Source: Epiperipatus broadwayi (Eukaryota; Onychophora; Udeonychophora; Euonychophora; Peripatidae). From it: DNA of 64,000 nt. A program made the position numbers and the translations under genes. Under the pieces are notes generated by a model. That model was not told the origin of the DNA. It saw nothing but the letters and a program-made list of their open reading frames with translations, and did not search any database. The stretch is from contig JAQFVV010000020.1 in NCBI GenBank assembly GCA_028023455.1, forward strand, positions 7,111,092-7,175,091, in the 5' to 3' direction. This document shows positions 34,468 to 46,825 of the stretch, piece after piece; position 1 is the first letter of the stretch; the number at the start of each line of letters is the position of its first letter.

Positions 34468-37400
34468 ATATATTGTGCCATTACAATTTAGTCATTAGCT
34501 AAATTTGTAGTAATGTGCATAAAAGAAAATGTAAAACAAAAATCATCATCACATTTTTATATAAAAAGGAAGCTGTAGGGCATCCAAGTTTAAACCCTAC
34601 AAGATCCAGTTCTAAAAGCTTAAGACAGAGAGAGAGTGGGGCAACAGTTACACATTTAATAGGTAATTTTTAATTTTTTGTTAAAAAAATAAAGTTATAA
34701 TGCATATGTATAGGCAGTGTGTGTTATAAAAGCTATTTAGTTAGTCACTTTTAAATTTCAGATATTAAACTTTCTTTAAAACTAACCTATGCTTGATCAA
34801 TTTTAATATCTTATTCTATACTTTTATTTTTGCTTTTCTATAATTGTAATTTGGATTTAAAAGCTAAGGATTTAAGTTTAAATATTAGGGTTATAATTAC
34901 TCAGCTATCAATTAGATTATTTAATGTCAGTTTATACATGATTTGAATGATAGCGTGTGTGTGTTACATCACATAAATATATCTACATTTATTAAATATT
35001 GAGAGAAAAAGAAGAAAATCTGTTATATATTTTTTTCTTACTCAACAATTTTTTTTGTATTATAAGGGTTGTTTTTCTGTTGAAAAACTTAGAGATGATG
35101 TGAGAAGTCTAATTTTAAAAGTGTCTCATCTTGAGATCAAAAGAAAAAAGCTCAAATTTGAGATGTTACATGGGTGTAAAAAAGGATTAAGACTATTTTT
35201 TCCTTCAAAACAAAAGTTTGTCTGGAAACCAGGTGTGTGATTTTTACTTTTAAAGTTAAAATTTTTTGAAGGGTTTTTTTTTTTTGTATTTTAGGGGGGG
35301 GAAAAAAGGGGGAAAGGTTAATGTTCCTAAAAAAGATTGCACTCTCCAGCTAAAAATGAATTGATCAAAAATAGAAATAAAAAAATCGGATATAAAAGCA
35401 GTCTGGAAAATCAGTTGAGATGTTAGAGAGACTTTTTAAAAATTATTGAAACTAAAGCAAACATTTTTAATTCTGCTAGATAACCTTTTTTTAAAAAAAA
35501 TTTTTTAATATCAAGTTTTGAATGTTGAAAATATAAGGATGGCAGGCTAAGAAAAATTAATATATGTCTTGTCTGTTGACCAGCCAGTGCATCATATAGG
35601 AAAGAAAAGATGTCTTGTCTGAAATATAATATTCTACACCTTTCAACTGACCGAGAAAAATCAGATGTCTTTAAATAAAAATAAAAAAGCATTCACCTGC
35701 ATTTGGAGGTGATCAGAAAAAAAAGAGTAATCTACTGATAAATATTAAATCATCAAGTCCAATTAATTGTTTCAGTAACTGAGTTTGAATCCAAGCAAAA
35801 TTATAAATGTGAAAACAACTGCTGTATTTCATCAACTAAAAGAATCATGCTTGACAGGAAGAAAAGAAAAGTTAATATAATGATTTCCAAATTGTCCACT
35901 AAAGCAAATAACCTCAATAAAATCATCATCATTAAATAATTATACACTTCAAGAAAGAGATTGTTCCCAAAGAAAAATGGAAATGGTAGCTGCAAAATAT
36001 AGACATTGAACAAGATAAATTTGAATTATTGGAAGTCGCTACAAAGAATAGAACTGGTAATATAAGTTTTTCTTTTATATATTTTCTTTATGATATCAGA
36101 GACTTAGTAAAATTTTAGCAACAGAGTGGTATATTTTTGTTTAAAGAACTTTTAAAACAAACAAGATCAATTGAAACCCAGAATTTCTTAATAATGATAA
36201 ACATATGATTGTCTATTAACCTAAAGTTATGAAATGTTATTAATAGGTAATATTTTTTTTTATTATTTTGTTTTAAATAATATTTTTGTTATTATGGGGA
36301 TAAAACACACACATACATAGCAATATATTAACTTGTTACATGTGTTGTTGGGTATGTGTGAGAATGATTGACATATAACATTGGAGATATTAGATTATTT
36401 TGTTTTAGGAAAATATAGCATTTCAGCACTTAGGAGGGAGGGGGAGAAAATAATTTAAAACTTGTTTCTAAAACTTGCTCTTTTCAATTTTACTAACATT
36501 TATTTTTGTCATTCTACTTACATGTTAGATTTATAAGGGTATATGTGTGAAAGAGAAAAGAGAGAAGAAAAAAAAGTGTATTTTTTTTTTAGACATTTTC
36601 TCGTGGAGTGAAAATCATGGTCAATGTGACATCCAATTTGAAATACATTTACGGGAAAGGGGGAAGAATTTAAAAATTAATGTTATGATTTTAAAACAGT
36701 CGATTATGATTATTGTTGTTATTGTTATATAAATTTTCGTGTAGATATAGAAATTTTTATGTATATGTTAGAAACGCAGCAATAAATATTAGTTTATTTT
36801 ATTAAATGAGGCGTATATATTTCATTAAGAGTAGTCTTTATTAAGTGTGATCATTCATCATCAAGGTAAACATTAGCTATTTAAGTTCCAATTAGATATA
36901 CTAAAATTAAGCAATAATTATGAATTTCTTTATAACAATTAGGTTTTATGTTTAGGCTTAGTCCTAAAGCTGTGGTTGAAACCATTATTTTTGTCATTAT
37001 CATCATCATCACGTTTTAATTAATGAGCTGTTTAAATGTGTAAGGCCATAAATAAATATTGATTTCTTATTGTTATTATAATAACCACCATTTCATCATC
37101 TATTTCATGCAAGGATGAGTGAATTGCCATCCTAAATTAATAATATAATCTGAGCTAGTAAAACTTATAAAAAAAAATATTGAAACACATTTGTTATGTT
37201 AAGATCTAAGAAATGATTTTTGTCTAATGAATTCCACTTTAGTTTAAAGATGTTTTATGTTACCTAGGTGTTTACTTAAATATTAGTGCATACAGTGCTA
37301 TGGGTCTAAAATCAAAATCATACATTTTGTAAGAAATAAGGTACCAAAGAGATTCAAACCTGGTACATGTGAAAAAGTTATAAATATAACTTTGTCTAGG

Positions 37401-37640
37401 TCCAGCTAATCTAATGGCGCCCGGATAGACCATATTCACTTGTTGTTCACTTAGACATGCATTTGAGATCCAACCAAGAGATAAGAGCGAGTAAAATCTA
37501 CTGGGGAATATATTGAGAGATATTTGATTGAGTCACCAGTGTACTCACCCACTTGATTTCCATATACCTGAATTATAATAGTTGTTATTAATAATTTGTT
37601 TATAATTATTGATATTGTGATATCTTTGAAAATCTAAGTA
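34468..37640 (+). repeat. 3.2-kb segmental duplication, copy 1
   Basis: Aligns in order with 41833-45060 from the shared start ATTGTGCCATTACAATTTAG to the shared end ATAATTATTGATA. Conserved blocks occur throughout: GCTGTAGGGCATCCAAGTT, the region at 35.57-36.01 kb, GTGAAAATCATGGTCAATGT and ATCTATTTCATGCAAGGATG. Indels and substitutions are frequent, so the duplication is old. Small minus-strand frames shared by both copies (35801-36013) are readings of conserved sequence, not obvious genes. A tRNA-like B-box (minus strand, GGTTTGAATC) and TGGCGCCC lie near 37.35-37.42 kb. Confidence 0.85.
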
Positions 37641-39730
37641 TAGAAATATGTTTAATTTATTTCTACTCATCATTTTAATATTTATGACCTTATGGCTATA
37701 TAGCTACTATCCAGGAGTATGTTTCATGTAATCCAATGACCCTTAATATGGTTGATAACTCAGTCTGATCTTTTGTTTAATAGCCACTTCTCAGATTAAA
37801 TAATTCTTTTCTTTTTGATATAAAATAAAGCTACAATTCTGTTTTGTTTATTAAGTAATAATATTTGAATTTTTGGATATTTTAATATATTTGGATTTTT
37901 GATACTTGGATCGGATCTTATTGATCTTTTAATTATGTTACAATGGATCAATGATCTCTTTATTTATGTTACAATATATATAAAGTTAAATCTTTCCACT
38001 TTATTTAGCATCATATTTAAGTCATCAAAATATAGTTATTATTTACCTTAAAAAGATGGCAATCCAAAGATGCACACCCACATTCCTCTCCACAATCTTT
38101 TAACATACTATGACTCCTAAATTATATATAGACTGTATTTTCTGATTATCATTAATTGTAAAATTATTATTCTAGTGACAAATTTTGTAATATAATTACT
38201 AAAATGAGCAATTATGATATTCTCAAAGTTTACTTAATTGAATAGTGCAAATAGTGTTTAACCCTTAAGTTGCATAATTTTCATTTTTTGCAACAAATAT
38301 TCTAGGCAGTAGTTTAGTCGTGGTGCATTGATAAAAATGTATATTTTAACTAAATCTTAGAAATAAGATCACTACACAAAGAATAGCAATGCATTTAAAA
38401 TTAATTTTAAAAACTCCAATATGCATCCAAAATACTATAACAAATAACTTTTAATCCCAGAATAGAATTTAATATTATATTAGGCTCATATTTTTGGCTT
38501 TTATTTCCTAATTGAATTCGTATATTTCCAATGTATGCAATTTATTTTGAATAACACTAATGAAAGTATTAAATGAATACAAATTAAATGCAGTCTTGTT
38601 TAATTCAAAGAGATGAATTTTGCTCATCTAAAAATTCCTAAATGAGTAATAGTCACTACTCTTGAAGTATTCAGAAATTCAAATTATACAGAAGTAAATA
38701 TATAAGTACGTTTATATATTTAAATAAGACAAATAATCTATAGATTTAAAACAAAAAAATATTTACTTAATTTTGCAGAAATTGAATTATACAAGGAAAT
38801 CTTACTGCAGGTTTTAGTTTGGTATAGACCTGCTAATTTAATTATCTATTCTAAAGTAATTCCTTCTTTAAGAAATTAGCAGTTTCTAACAGTTTCTCAA
38901 TGGTAACTTTAGCACTTCTTGTCCACAAAGAAGTTTGAGTCTACAATCAAAGAATTTATAAGCAGTTAATTTATTTTCCATATGTTATCTTCAACTTCTT
39001 GAGATTAGAACTATCACAGAGGGGATTACAAATTCCATTCTTATTGTCAAGCTATCAAGCAAGGTTAACAACTTAAAACATAGTAAATTATAATGTGCAT
39101 CACCTATGGATCATGAAGCCATTTGATCTCAATGGGATTCTGAAGGCTACATGATAAATGGTCCAGGAGATACATATCAACCAGGAAATTGGCATGTAAT
39201 GCAAATGTGTTGCAATAGTAGAAAAGATTTTCTTCATAGCTGCCAACTGAATCATTGATCTACTAAGTGTAGCTATTAAAATTTATTACTCCCTAGAAAT
39301 ACAAAATAGTAATTCTCTTGTAATAGACAATACTTTTTATACATAGTTACCCCAGTATATGAGCCAAAATTTACAAATATTTCAAAGCTCACTCACCTGA
39401 TTTTGTCAAGTTTTTTTACTTAATCCAATAATTAGAAGTCATGTTTTTTCTATTTAATCTATATTTAAATTTGTTTTTTTTTCTTGGGTATATGTTTAAT
39501 TACCTTGTCCATATCAGAATCACAATAGTATAATTTTCTTATAATTAATTGACACTGACATCAGGTCATACTTTCTATTTTAACCTGATTTTTCCCCCTT
39601 TAATTCTTACATTTTTCAACTCACCCTTTTTTGTCTTTCTGAAAAGTGTAAAATTTCCATTCACAACACAACCCCAACAATTGTGAACTGGGATTGCTTG
39701 TGAATTGCAAATTTTAAATAATATATATAT
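37640..39730. other. A+T-rich DNA, no gene seen
   Basis: No repeat partner or ORF found. It separates duplication copy 1 from the PLE palindrome. Confidence 0.5.
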
Positions 39731-39796
39731 TTTATTTAATTGAGATTGCGCTTTACGCAAAAAAGTGAAGCTTGTCTAACTCTTACAAAGTTATAT

Positions 39797-39839
39797 GGCT
39801 TAGTGCTTTCGGAGACCTTGACTCTCCATAATCATAGCC
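39797..39839 (-). ncRNA. Hammerhead-shaped motif in PLE 3' UTR (variant A3-U8), copy c
   Basis: Minus strand: GGCT; ATGATTA; T; stem II GGAGA/TCTCC; GAAA; stem III AG-CA-CT; A17; AGCC. Stem I pairs perfectly over four bases. Stem II sequence differs entirely from copies a/b, yet pairs. Confidence 0.55.
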
Positions 39840-39888
39840 TACTTTTAACTGAAGTTTAGTTGTGGTTTGTGTAAAATTTATGCAAATT

Positions 39889-40350
39889 TTATAATGACTT
39901 TTTTCTGGAGATTGTAAAGCACAATTCTTTCCGGTTTATTGCATAAGTATCATTTGCAATAAAACATGCCTCTTTGATTTTTCGTTTCACATCATTGCAT
40001 TCAGTGCACAGTGCCCTTGCTATAGTGGGTTCAAACATATGGCCGTTTGTATTTTGGTGCTCGAAGAATATGGATCTGTATTCATCGTTATTTATAGCTT
40101 TTCTGTACAAATAATGATGTTGAGCTGTTCTTGTGATGTTGGCATGGGTCTCCCCATAGTATGCTGCTCTACATCCATTGGTTGGGCATGAAATTTTATA
40201 AACTGCTTGGGATATTTGATCAGAAGGTATTTTGTCTTTGGTATTGTTTATCATTCTGTTTGTTGATGGTGGGGTGTGGAATCCTAGTTCAAAGGACTCA
40301 GCAAATATTTTATAATATTTTCTAGCAATTGATGGTATGTATGGAAACAT
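39889..40350 (-). CDS. Penelope-like element C-terminal fragment (GIY-YIG), left palindrome arm
   Basis: 153 codons without an internal stop. The fragment starts in the linker after the RT (PYIPSIARKYYKIFAESFEL), continues RMINNTKDKIPSDQISQAVY, then the nuclease core KISCPTNGCRAAYYGETHAN with a zinc-like Cys pair and the GIY-YIG-type YYGE turn. Next come IFFEHQNTNGHMFEP and CTECNDVKRKIKEACFIAN, ending FTISRKKSL. One Thr codon is missing relative to the right arm (NIT-RTAQ). The RT domain is absent, so it cannot act alone. Uninterrupted frames in both arms suggest a young insertion. Confidence 0.8.
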   Translation of the reverse strand: MFPYIPSIARKYYKIFAESFELGFHTPPSTNRMINNTKDKIPSDQISQAVYKISCPTNGCRAAYYGETHANITRTAQHHYLYRKAINNDEYRSIFFEHQNTNGHMFEPTIARALCTECNDVKRKIKEACFIANDTYAINRKELCFTISRKKSL

Positions 40351-40383
40351 TATTCTGGGTTTACATGGTCAAAAACAATAAAC

Positions 40384-40856
40384 CCAGAATAATGCTTCCA
40401 TACATACCATCAATTGCTAGAAAATATTACAAAATATTTGCTGAGTCCTTTGAACTAGGATTCCACGCCCCACCATCAACAAACAGAATGATAAACAATA
40501 CCAAAGACAAAAAACCTTCTGATCAAATATCCCAAGCAGTTTATAAAATTTCATGCCCAACCAATGGATGTAGAGTGGCATACTATGGGGAGACCCATGC
40601 CAACATCACAACAAGAACAGCTCAACATCATTATTTGTACAGAAAATCTATAAATAACGATGAGAACAGATCCATATTCTTCGAGCACCAAAATACAAAT
40701 GGCCATATGTTTGAACCCACTATAGCAAGGGCACTGTGCACTGAACGCAATGATGTGAAACAAAAAATCAAAGAGGCATGTTTTATTGCAAATGATAATT
40801 ATGCAATAAACCGGACAGAATCGTGCTTTACAATCTCCAGAAAATGGTCATTATAA
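40384..40856 (+). CDS. Penelope-like element C-terminal fragment (GIY-YIG), right palindrome arm
   Basis: Mirror copy of the left-arm fragment: PYIPSIARKYYKIF, then CPTNGCRVAYYGETHANITT, then FEHQNTNGHMFEPTIARALC, then CTERNDVKQKIKEACFIAN, ending FTISRKWSL and TAA. An ATG-initiated frame can be drawn from 40329, but its first codons read antisense through the left arm and spacer, so I start the homologous part at about 40384. The nuclease would normally nick the insertion target. RT is missing. The final RKWSL agrees with the PLE tails at 8.8 and 54.3 kb, so this arm is closer to the ancestral sequence than the left arm's RKKSL. Confidence 0.8.
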
Positions 40857-40905
40857 AATTTGCATATATTTTACATAAACCACAACTAAACTTCAGTTAA
40901 AAGTA

Positions 40906-40948
40906 GGCTATGATTATGGAGACTCAAGGTCTCTGAAAGTGCTAAGCC
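40906..40948 (+). ncRNA. Hammerhead-shaped motif in PLE 3' UTR (variant A3-U8), copy d
   Basis: Plus strand: GGCT; ATGATTA; T; stem II GGAGA/TCTCT (closing G-U); GAAA; stem III AG-TG-CT; A17; AGCC. Differences from the left-arm copy fall in loops or preserve pairing (C to U opposite G). Confidence 0.55.
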
Positions 40949-41399
40949 ATATAACTTTGTAAGAGTTAGACAAGCTTCACTTTTTTGCGTAAAGCGCAAT
41001 CTCAATTAATTACTAATCAAAGGTGAAGTAAAAACTATTATTTTATATATTTTATTTGTTTATTTATTTTTACACAAAAATATTTTTAAAATATTATTAC
41101 ATCAAACTGTAACTTTTGTGCAAATGTGATATAACATACTGCAAATGATTATAAATATCTATGATGATCACACACTTATTTCCTCATTTAAACTATAATC
41201 TCTGACACATTTTATTTGATTAGAAGATGTCTGGCCAAGATATCCATAATTATGTGCAAATTGGCTTTGTTATTTATAATGTATTATCTTTATCTGTGCT
41301 TTCATGTGAACATTCCATCAATGATTTTAAATACTTTTAAGACCTGTATCAAATGTGCCTTAAAATTTATAATAGTTAAGCAATATCTTTATTTTGCAA

Positions 41400-41560
41400 C
41401 AGAGGGACCTCTCAAACTATGATACAAGATGATGAGTTTTATAAAGATAAGAGTGGCTGTCTTATCTTTAACCTATTTCCATTTATATAGGCCAATCTGA
41501 AGTATCTTAATTTGGGAGTGTGAAGCTGTTGTTCTCTCCATTGTTTAAGTCATTATTTCC
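41400..41560 (+). repeat. Decayed copy of the Merlin-internal repeat unit
   Basis: AACCTATTTCCATTTATATA...GGGAGTGTGAAGCTGTTG...TTAAGTCATTATTTCC parallels the unit inside the Merlin element (47.9-48.0 kb: CCTACTTCTATTTAAATAGG...GCGAGTGTGAAGCTATT...TTAAGTCCACATTTCTT). It is an isolated, older copy outside the transposon. Confidence 0.6.
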
Positions 41561-41832
41561 TTTTTATTTGAGTATCTATTTAAAATTTAATATTGTGAAT
41601 TAATTTTACCATTTCCTTTTTTTTAGTATTCAAACTTGGATTTAACAGATAAAAAAGATATAAGTGATACTTTTATGATGTAGAGTAATCACATCATAAT
41701 ATAAATATATAATTTATATTTTTCCACTATATAGCATTATGCACGTTTGATTAATAATTAATGAGAACAAATAACTACATACAGAAAATAAGCTGAAAAT
41801 TATATCTTTTGATTGTAAAATCTTCATTTATA

Positions 41833-44800
41833 TATTGTGCCATTACAATTTAGTCACTAGCTAAATTTACAGTAATGTGCATGTAAGAAAATGTAAAACA
41901 AAATCATCATCACATTTTTATATAACAATAAATAAAGCTGTAGGGCATCCAAGTTCAAACCCTACAAGGTCCAGTTCTAAAAGCTTTAGATAGAAAGAGA
42001 GTGGGTCAACAATTATATGCTTTACTTGTTTGTATGTTAATAAATCTCAAAAAGAGCAGCACACACATTTAATATTTAAATTTTCTGTTAAAAAGCAAAG
42101 TTATAACGCATATGTATAGGCAGTGTATGTGTAAGCTATTTAATTGTTCTATATTTCAAATCTTCAACATTTTAACTTTCTTTAAAACTAACCTATGCTT
42201 GATCAATTCTAATATCTTATTCTATGCTTCTATTTTGCTTTTCTATAATTGTAATTGGGATTTAAAAGTTACAGATTTAATTAAATAATAGGGTTATAAT
42301 TACTAAGCTAGCAATTATATTATTTAATGTTAGTTTATGAATGATTTGAAATAATGAAGTATGTGTGTACATTACATACAGAAATTTACATTTATTAAAT
42401 ATTGAAAGAAAAGGAAGGGTTAAATCGGTCAAATTATTTTTTTGTACAATTTTATGTTAAAAGAGGAAATCTGTTCAATCAGATATCTATTTGTGTAGCA
42501 ATTTTGTTTTTGTAAATGATTGTTTGTCACTTTGGGAGCTTAATCTGGGTGGGAACTCTAATTTTGAAATTGTCTTATCTTAAGATCTAAAGAAGGAAGC
42601 TCAAAAATTTGAAATGTTACCTAGGTGTAAAAAAAAGAAAAAAAAGGATTTAAGTCTATTTTTTTTAAAAAAAAAAACAAAAGTGTCTGGAAAAAAAAGG
42701 ATTAAACTTTTCAGTTGAAAAATAATTTAGTTGAAAATAAATTAGAGATCTAATTAAAACGAATTTGTCCAAAAATAGCAAGTGACGCTATCTCTGATTG
42801 GTTAAGTTAGCTAAAAATTGGATATAAAAAGCTATCTTGAAGAATTATTATTGTGATTATGATTCAGATTATTAGACTATTAAATTGAATGTTGAAAATA
42901 TAAGAAATGGCTGGCTAGAAAAATTATATGTATGTCCCATCTTTTCCAGACCATCTGGAAAGCTGCACATCATATAGGAAAGAAAAGATGTCTTGTCTAA
43001 AATAATATTCTACACCTTTCAACTGACCAGAGAAATAAGATGTTTTTTAATAGAAGGAAGAAAGCATTCACCTGCATTCGATGAAAGATTAATTAATCTA
43101 CCGATAAATATTAATCATCAAGTCCAATTAATTGTTCCAACAACTGATTTTAAACTCAAGAAAATTTATAAATGTGAAAACAACTGCTGTATTTCATCCA
43201 CTAAAAGAATCATGCTTGACAGGAAGAGAAGAAAAATTAATATAATGATTTCCAAATTGTCCACTAAAGCAAATAACCTCAATAGAGTCATCATCATCAA
43301 ATAGTTATACACCTCAAGAAAGAGATTGTTCCCACATAAAATGGAAATGGTAGCTGCAGAAATATAGACATTATACAAGACAAGTTTGAACCCTTGCAAA
43401 TTCACCACAAACAAAAGATCGGTAATATGACTTTTTATATCTATTTTCTTTATGATATCAGAGTCTTAATAAACATTTTAGCAATAAAGTGGTATATTTT
43501 ATTTAAAGAACTTTTAAAGACTATTCAGATCAATTAAAAACAAGAATGTCTTACTAATAATAACTTTGAGCTTCATAAATGATCTTGAATGTATCAAAAT
43601 TATTTGTTTATTAATTTTAGTTATGAAATATTAATGTGTAAAACAATTTTTTTTATGGTATTATGATTTTAGTTTTAACTAATATATTATTATTTTGGTT
43701 CTAAATAATATTTTGTTATTATGGGATAAAACATGCACATACATAATAATATTTTTATATGTGTATAATTGCGAGTGAATGTGAAGTAATAAGTAGTATT
43801 AGAATATTAGATTATTTTGTTTCAAGTTAAGTATAGCATTTCAGAGGTAGAAGAGAGGGGGAGAAAATAATTTAAAACTTGTTTCTAAAACTTGCTCTTT
43901 CAATTCTATTAACATTTTTTTTAACATTCTACTTACATATTAGATTTCTAAAGTATGTGTGCTAATGACCAGATAATATTTTTTTTCTTGAAATACTTTT
44001 CTCATGGAGTGAAAATCATGGTCAATGTGACATCCAACTTAATACAAAGTACATTTGAAGGGAAAGGGGGAAGAACTTGAAATTAATCTGAGGATTGTTG
44101 TATAATCAATTATTATTGTTATTATTATTCATATCAATTTTCATGTTTCTCTAGAAATTTTATGTATATGTTAGAAATGCAGTAATAAATATTAGTTTGT
44201 TTTATTAAACGAGGCGTATATATTTCATTAAATGTAGTCTTTGTTAAGTGTGAACATTCATCATCATCAGTGGTTGAATATTAGTTATTTAAGATATAAG
44301 TAAATATGCTAAAATTAAGCAATAATTATGAATTTCTTTATAAAAATTAGTTTTATGTTTAGGCTTAGTCCTAGAGCTGTAGTTGAAACCATTGTCATTA
44401 TCGTTATTATCATCATCATCATCATCATCAACATTTTAATTAATGAGCTGTTTAACTGTTTAAAGGCCATAAATAAATATTGATTTTATAATATTTAGTG
44501 ATTTCTTAGTATTATTATAACCACATCCCATCATCTATTTCATGCAAGGATGAGTGAATTGCCATCCTAAATTAGTTATATATAATCTGAGCTAGTAAAC
44601 TTATAAAATGTTGAAACACATTTGTTGTGCTAAGATCTAAGAAATGATTTATGCCTAATATACTCCACTTCAGTTTAAAGATGTTTTACTTTTACCTAAA
44701 TATTAGTGCGTATAGTGATATGGCTCAAAAAGCAAAATCTCCCATTTTTATTAGAAATAAAGTACCAAAAAGGGGATTCAAACCCGGTACATGTGAAAGG

Positions 44801-45060
44801 TTATTAGATATAACCGTGTCTAGATTCAGATAATCTAGTGGCGCCCTGCTAGACCATATTAACTTAGTATTTGTTTAAACATGCACTTAACATCAAACCA
44901 AGAAATGAAGGTGGATAAAACCTACTGTCTGTATACCTGAGTTATATTTTATTGAATTACTAGTGTACTCACCTCACGTGATTTCATATACCTGAGTTAT
45001 AATACTTGTTGTTAATAATTTGCTTATAATTATTGATAGTGGGATATCTTGAGAAATCCA
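41833..45060 (+). repeat. 3.2-kb segmental duplication, copy 2
   Basis: Direct copy of 34468-37640, about 7.4 kb downstream. The best-conserved part is 42.95-43.40 kb against 35.57-36.01 kb. A run of 10-11 ATC units (44.40-44.43 kb) is expanded relative to copy 1. The tRNA-like, minus-strand B-box block and TGGCGCCC recur at 44.74-44.85 kb. Whether the unit is a transposon or a host segmental duplication is open; no terminal repeats or duplicated target site were found. Confidence 0.85.
42993..43304 (+). CDS. Uncertain ORF conserved between the two duplication copies
   Basis: 103 codons in copy 2. The last part reads YKCENNCCISSTKRIMLDRK, then RRKINIMISKLSTKANNLNR. In copy 1 the same last ~50 codons are open and differ mainly by synonymous or conservative changes (K/R, I/V), and both stop at the same codon (TAG in copy 2, TAA in copy 1). 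Upstream, copy 1 has lost the frame. No family is recognised; it is Lys/Arg- and Cys-containing. It might be a decayed exon or simply a conserved non-coding block. Confidence 0.2.
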   Translation: MSKIIFYTFQLTREIRCFLIEGRKHSPAFDERLINLPININHQVQLIVPTTDFKLKKIYKCENNCCISSTKRIMLDRKRRKINIMISKLSTKANNLNRVIIIK

Positions 45061-46550
45061 ACGCTATTTTAAATATTATGATCTTATATATATTGTAGAC
45101 AACTCAGATATGGTAATAGTTATTTGAAACACCTTTAATTTAGTTACAATATAAAATAACTTTTTTGTACCCTATAATTACTATCTATATATTATTCAGC
45201 TTATACAGTGTTATCCACTTCTACATATATATGACTTGAGAATATATATATTGTAGCCTTTGGTTTTAACCAAAAGCTTCCTAAGTTTGAAGCTGGCTTT
45301 ATTTAAAATAGTGTATTAAAAATTTTCCTCATAAAATGCATTAGTTGTGATATAAGTTATTTAGAGATACTAAGTTCGAGTAAAAATAAAATTTGAATAG
45401 GTTTTCGTAAATTACTTAGTACTCAAGCCAAATTTATTTATAAATGCTTAAAATAAGAATTGTTTTTGTTAAAATGTCAATTTAACGGAGATTTAGAGAT
45501 TCAGAAACGGTTGAGGTTGAAGGTTTACTTAGTAAAAATATTTTACAGATCGTATTAATAGAGCAGATGAATCAGAAAGGAAGGGGGGGGGTAGAGTTTA
45601 TAAAGTAAATATCCTGTTTATTTAATAAAGAAAGTGTGTGATGAAAATCGTATCAATGTAGAAGTAAATTATAACTCTAAAATACTAAAAGAAGGTTGTA
45701 GAAAAAATTAAAAATCAATGAAAGTATTAAAAAATCGGTTCAAATAGAGTTGTATGTGTGTGTGCAAATGCATATGTCAAGAATGTATTAGAAAATTTTA
45801 ATTATAAAAACAATCAATAATCATTAGGAATAGAATGTGGAAAGCCTTTTGAGAGAACTTTTACTTTATTTCAATGTCATATTCATAGCAGCCAATTCTC
45901 ATTCAAAATCTTGAGTTTAAAGTTGGTCTGCTATGTATTATTATTTTTTTATATTAAAAACTCTCATTTTTATTCTCTCAGAAGGATTTTCATTAGTGGG
46001 GAAAATTCAACAAAACCATGTGATGTCCGTAAAAAGGAGAATAGATAATTTATAAAACAACAGCAAACAACCAATTAAAAATTGGATATAATTTTATTGA
46101 CAAGAAGTATCATTCAGATATTGAAGGGGGGATACCAAAAGTATTTAAACTCAGCCATCTTTAAGGCTGGGCTCTTCATCATCATTTTGTCTCTAGGGGA
46201 ACTTCATTCAGGTTAAATTATCATTTTAGAAATACTAAAAATTTCAGTTTTTACTGTTGTCCTAGCTCCATTTCTGAATTAAATTTTAGTTAAATTATAT
46301 TCCTGTAAGATATGATTAGTGGTAAATCCTTTTGTCAGGCATATATTATTCTTCCTGAAATTAATCATCATCATGAGCTTCCATACGACCGTAATCACCA
46401 TGAACCATTGGCAAATAATGCAGCATTGACTGCGATAAAATTTTACTTAAAGAAAATTGAGGAAACTGAATTTTGTGGATCTGTATTTCAAATGTTCACT
46501 TATTAAAATGGTTGCATGTAATTATTTGTATCATCAAAAGTTTAGAAAGA
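45060..46550. other. A+T-rich DNA, no gene seen
   Basis: Includes a run of nine G near 45.59 kb and a somewhat palindromic patch at 46.12-46.22 kb (AGCC/GGCT pairs, ATGATGA on the minus strand) that resembles eroded PLE-terminus sequence. No supported coding region. Confidence 0.45.
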
Positions 46551-46825
46551 AAGGTACTTACAGATAATTCAACCGATGACGTATTTGACTTACCGATTTC
46601 CCTTCTGGTAGACATCGACATTTTTTGCATGACAACGTTGTCATGGCAACCAAGTGACTGGCATGATTAATCCACCAGAGAGTCAATTTTTTTTTTTTAC
46701 CCGCGAGATTTAAAATTCAGAGAGAGGTTTGGGAAATTTGTTGATTTTTTTGTCTATTGTGATTTTGCTATCCACGGCATCACAGTGACTTTTTTGAGCT
46801 CTTCTACTTTGTGATATTTGCGTTT

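Larger units (their letters stand above)
39737..41008. repeat. 1.27-kb PLE palindrome (head-to-head 5'-truncated copies)
   Basis: Arms 39737-40363 and 40379-41008 are reverse complements with only scattered differences; the spacer is 15 nt. Both PLE copies are truncated at exactly the same point (the codons before PYIPSIARKYYKIF) and both 3' ends point outward. Two independent insertions would not share a truncation point, so one event or a later inverted duplication made it. As single-stranded DNA or RNA it would form a hairpin with arms of over 600 bp. Confidence 0.95.

Noticed and set aside
40551-40763. 70-codon minus frame in the right palindrome arm
   Set aside because: Antisense to the PLE nuclease frame.
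43166-43414. 82-codon minus frame with a counterpart at 35801-36013
   Set aside because: Hydrophobic on the minus strand only because the plus strand is Lys/Asn-rich; the plus-strand frame shows better conservation of codon pattern and stop position.
46120-46220. Possible hammerhead (ATGATGA, AGCC/GGCT stem II) on the minus strand
   Set aside because: GAAA is replaced by GAGT and no stem III or stem I forms.
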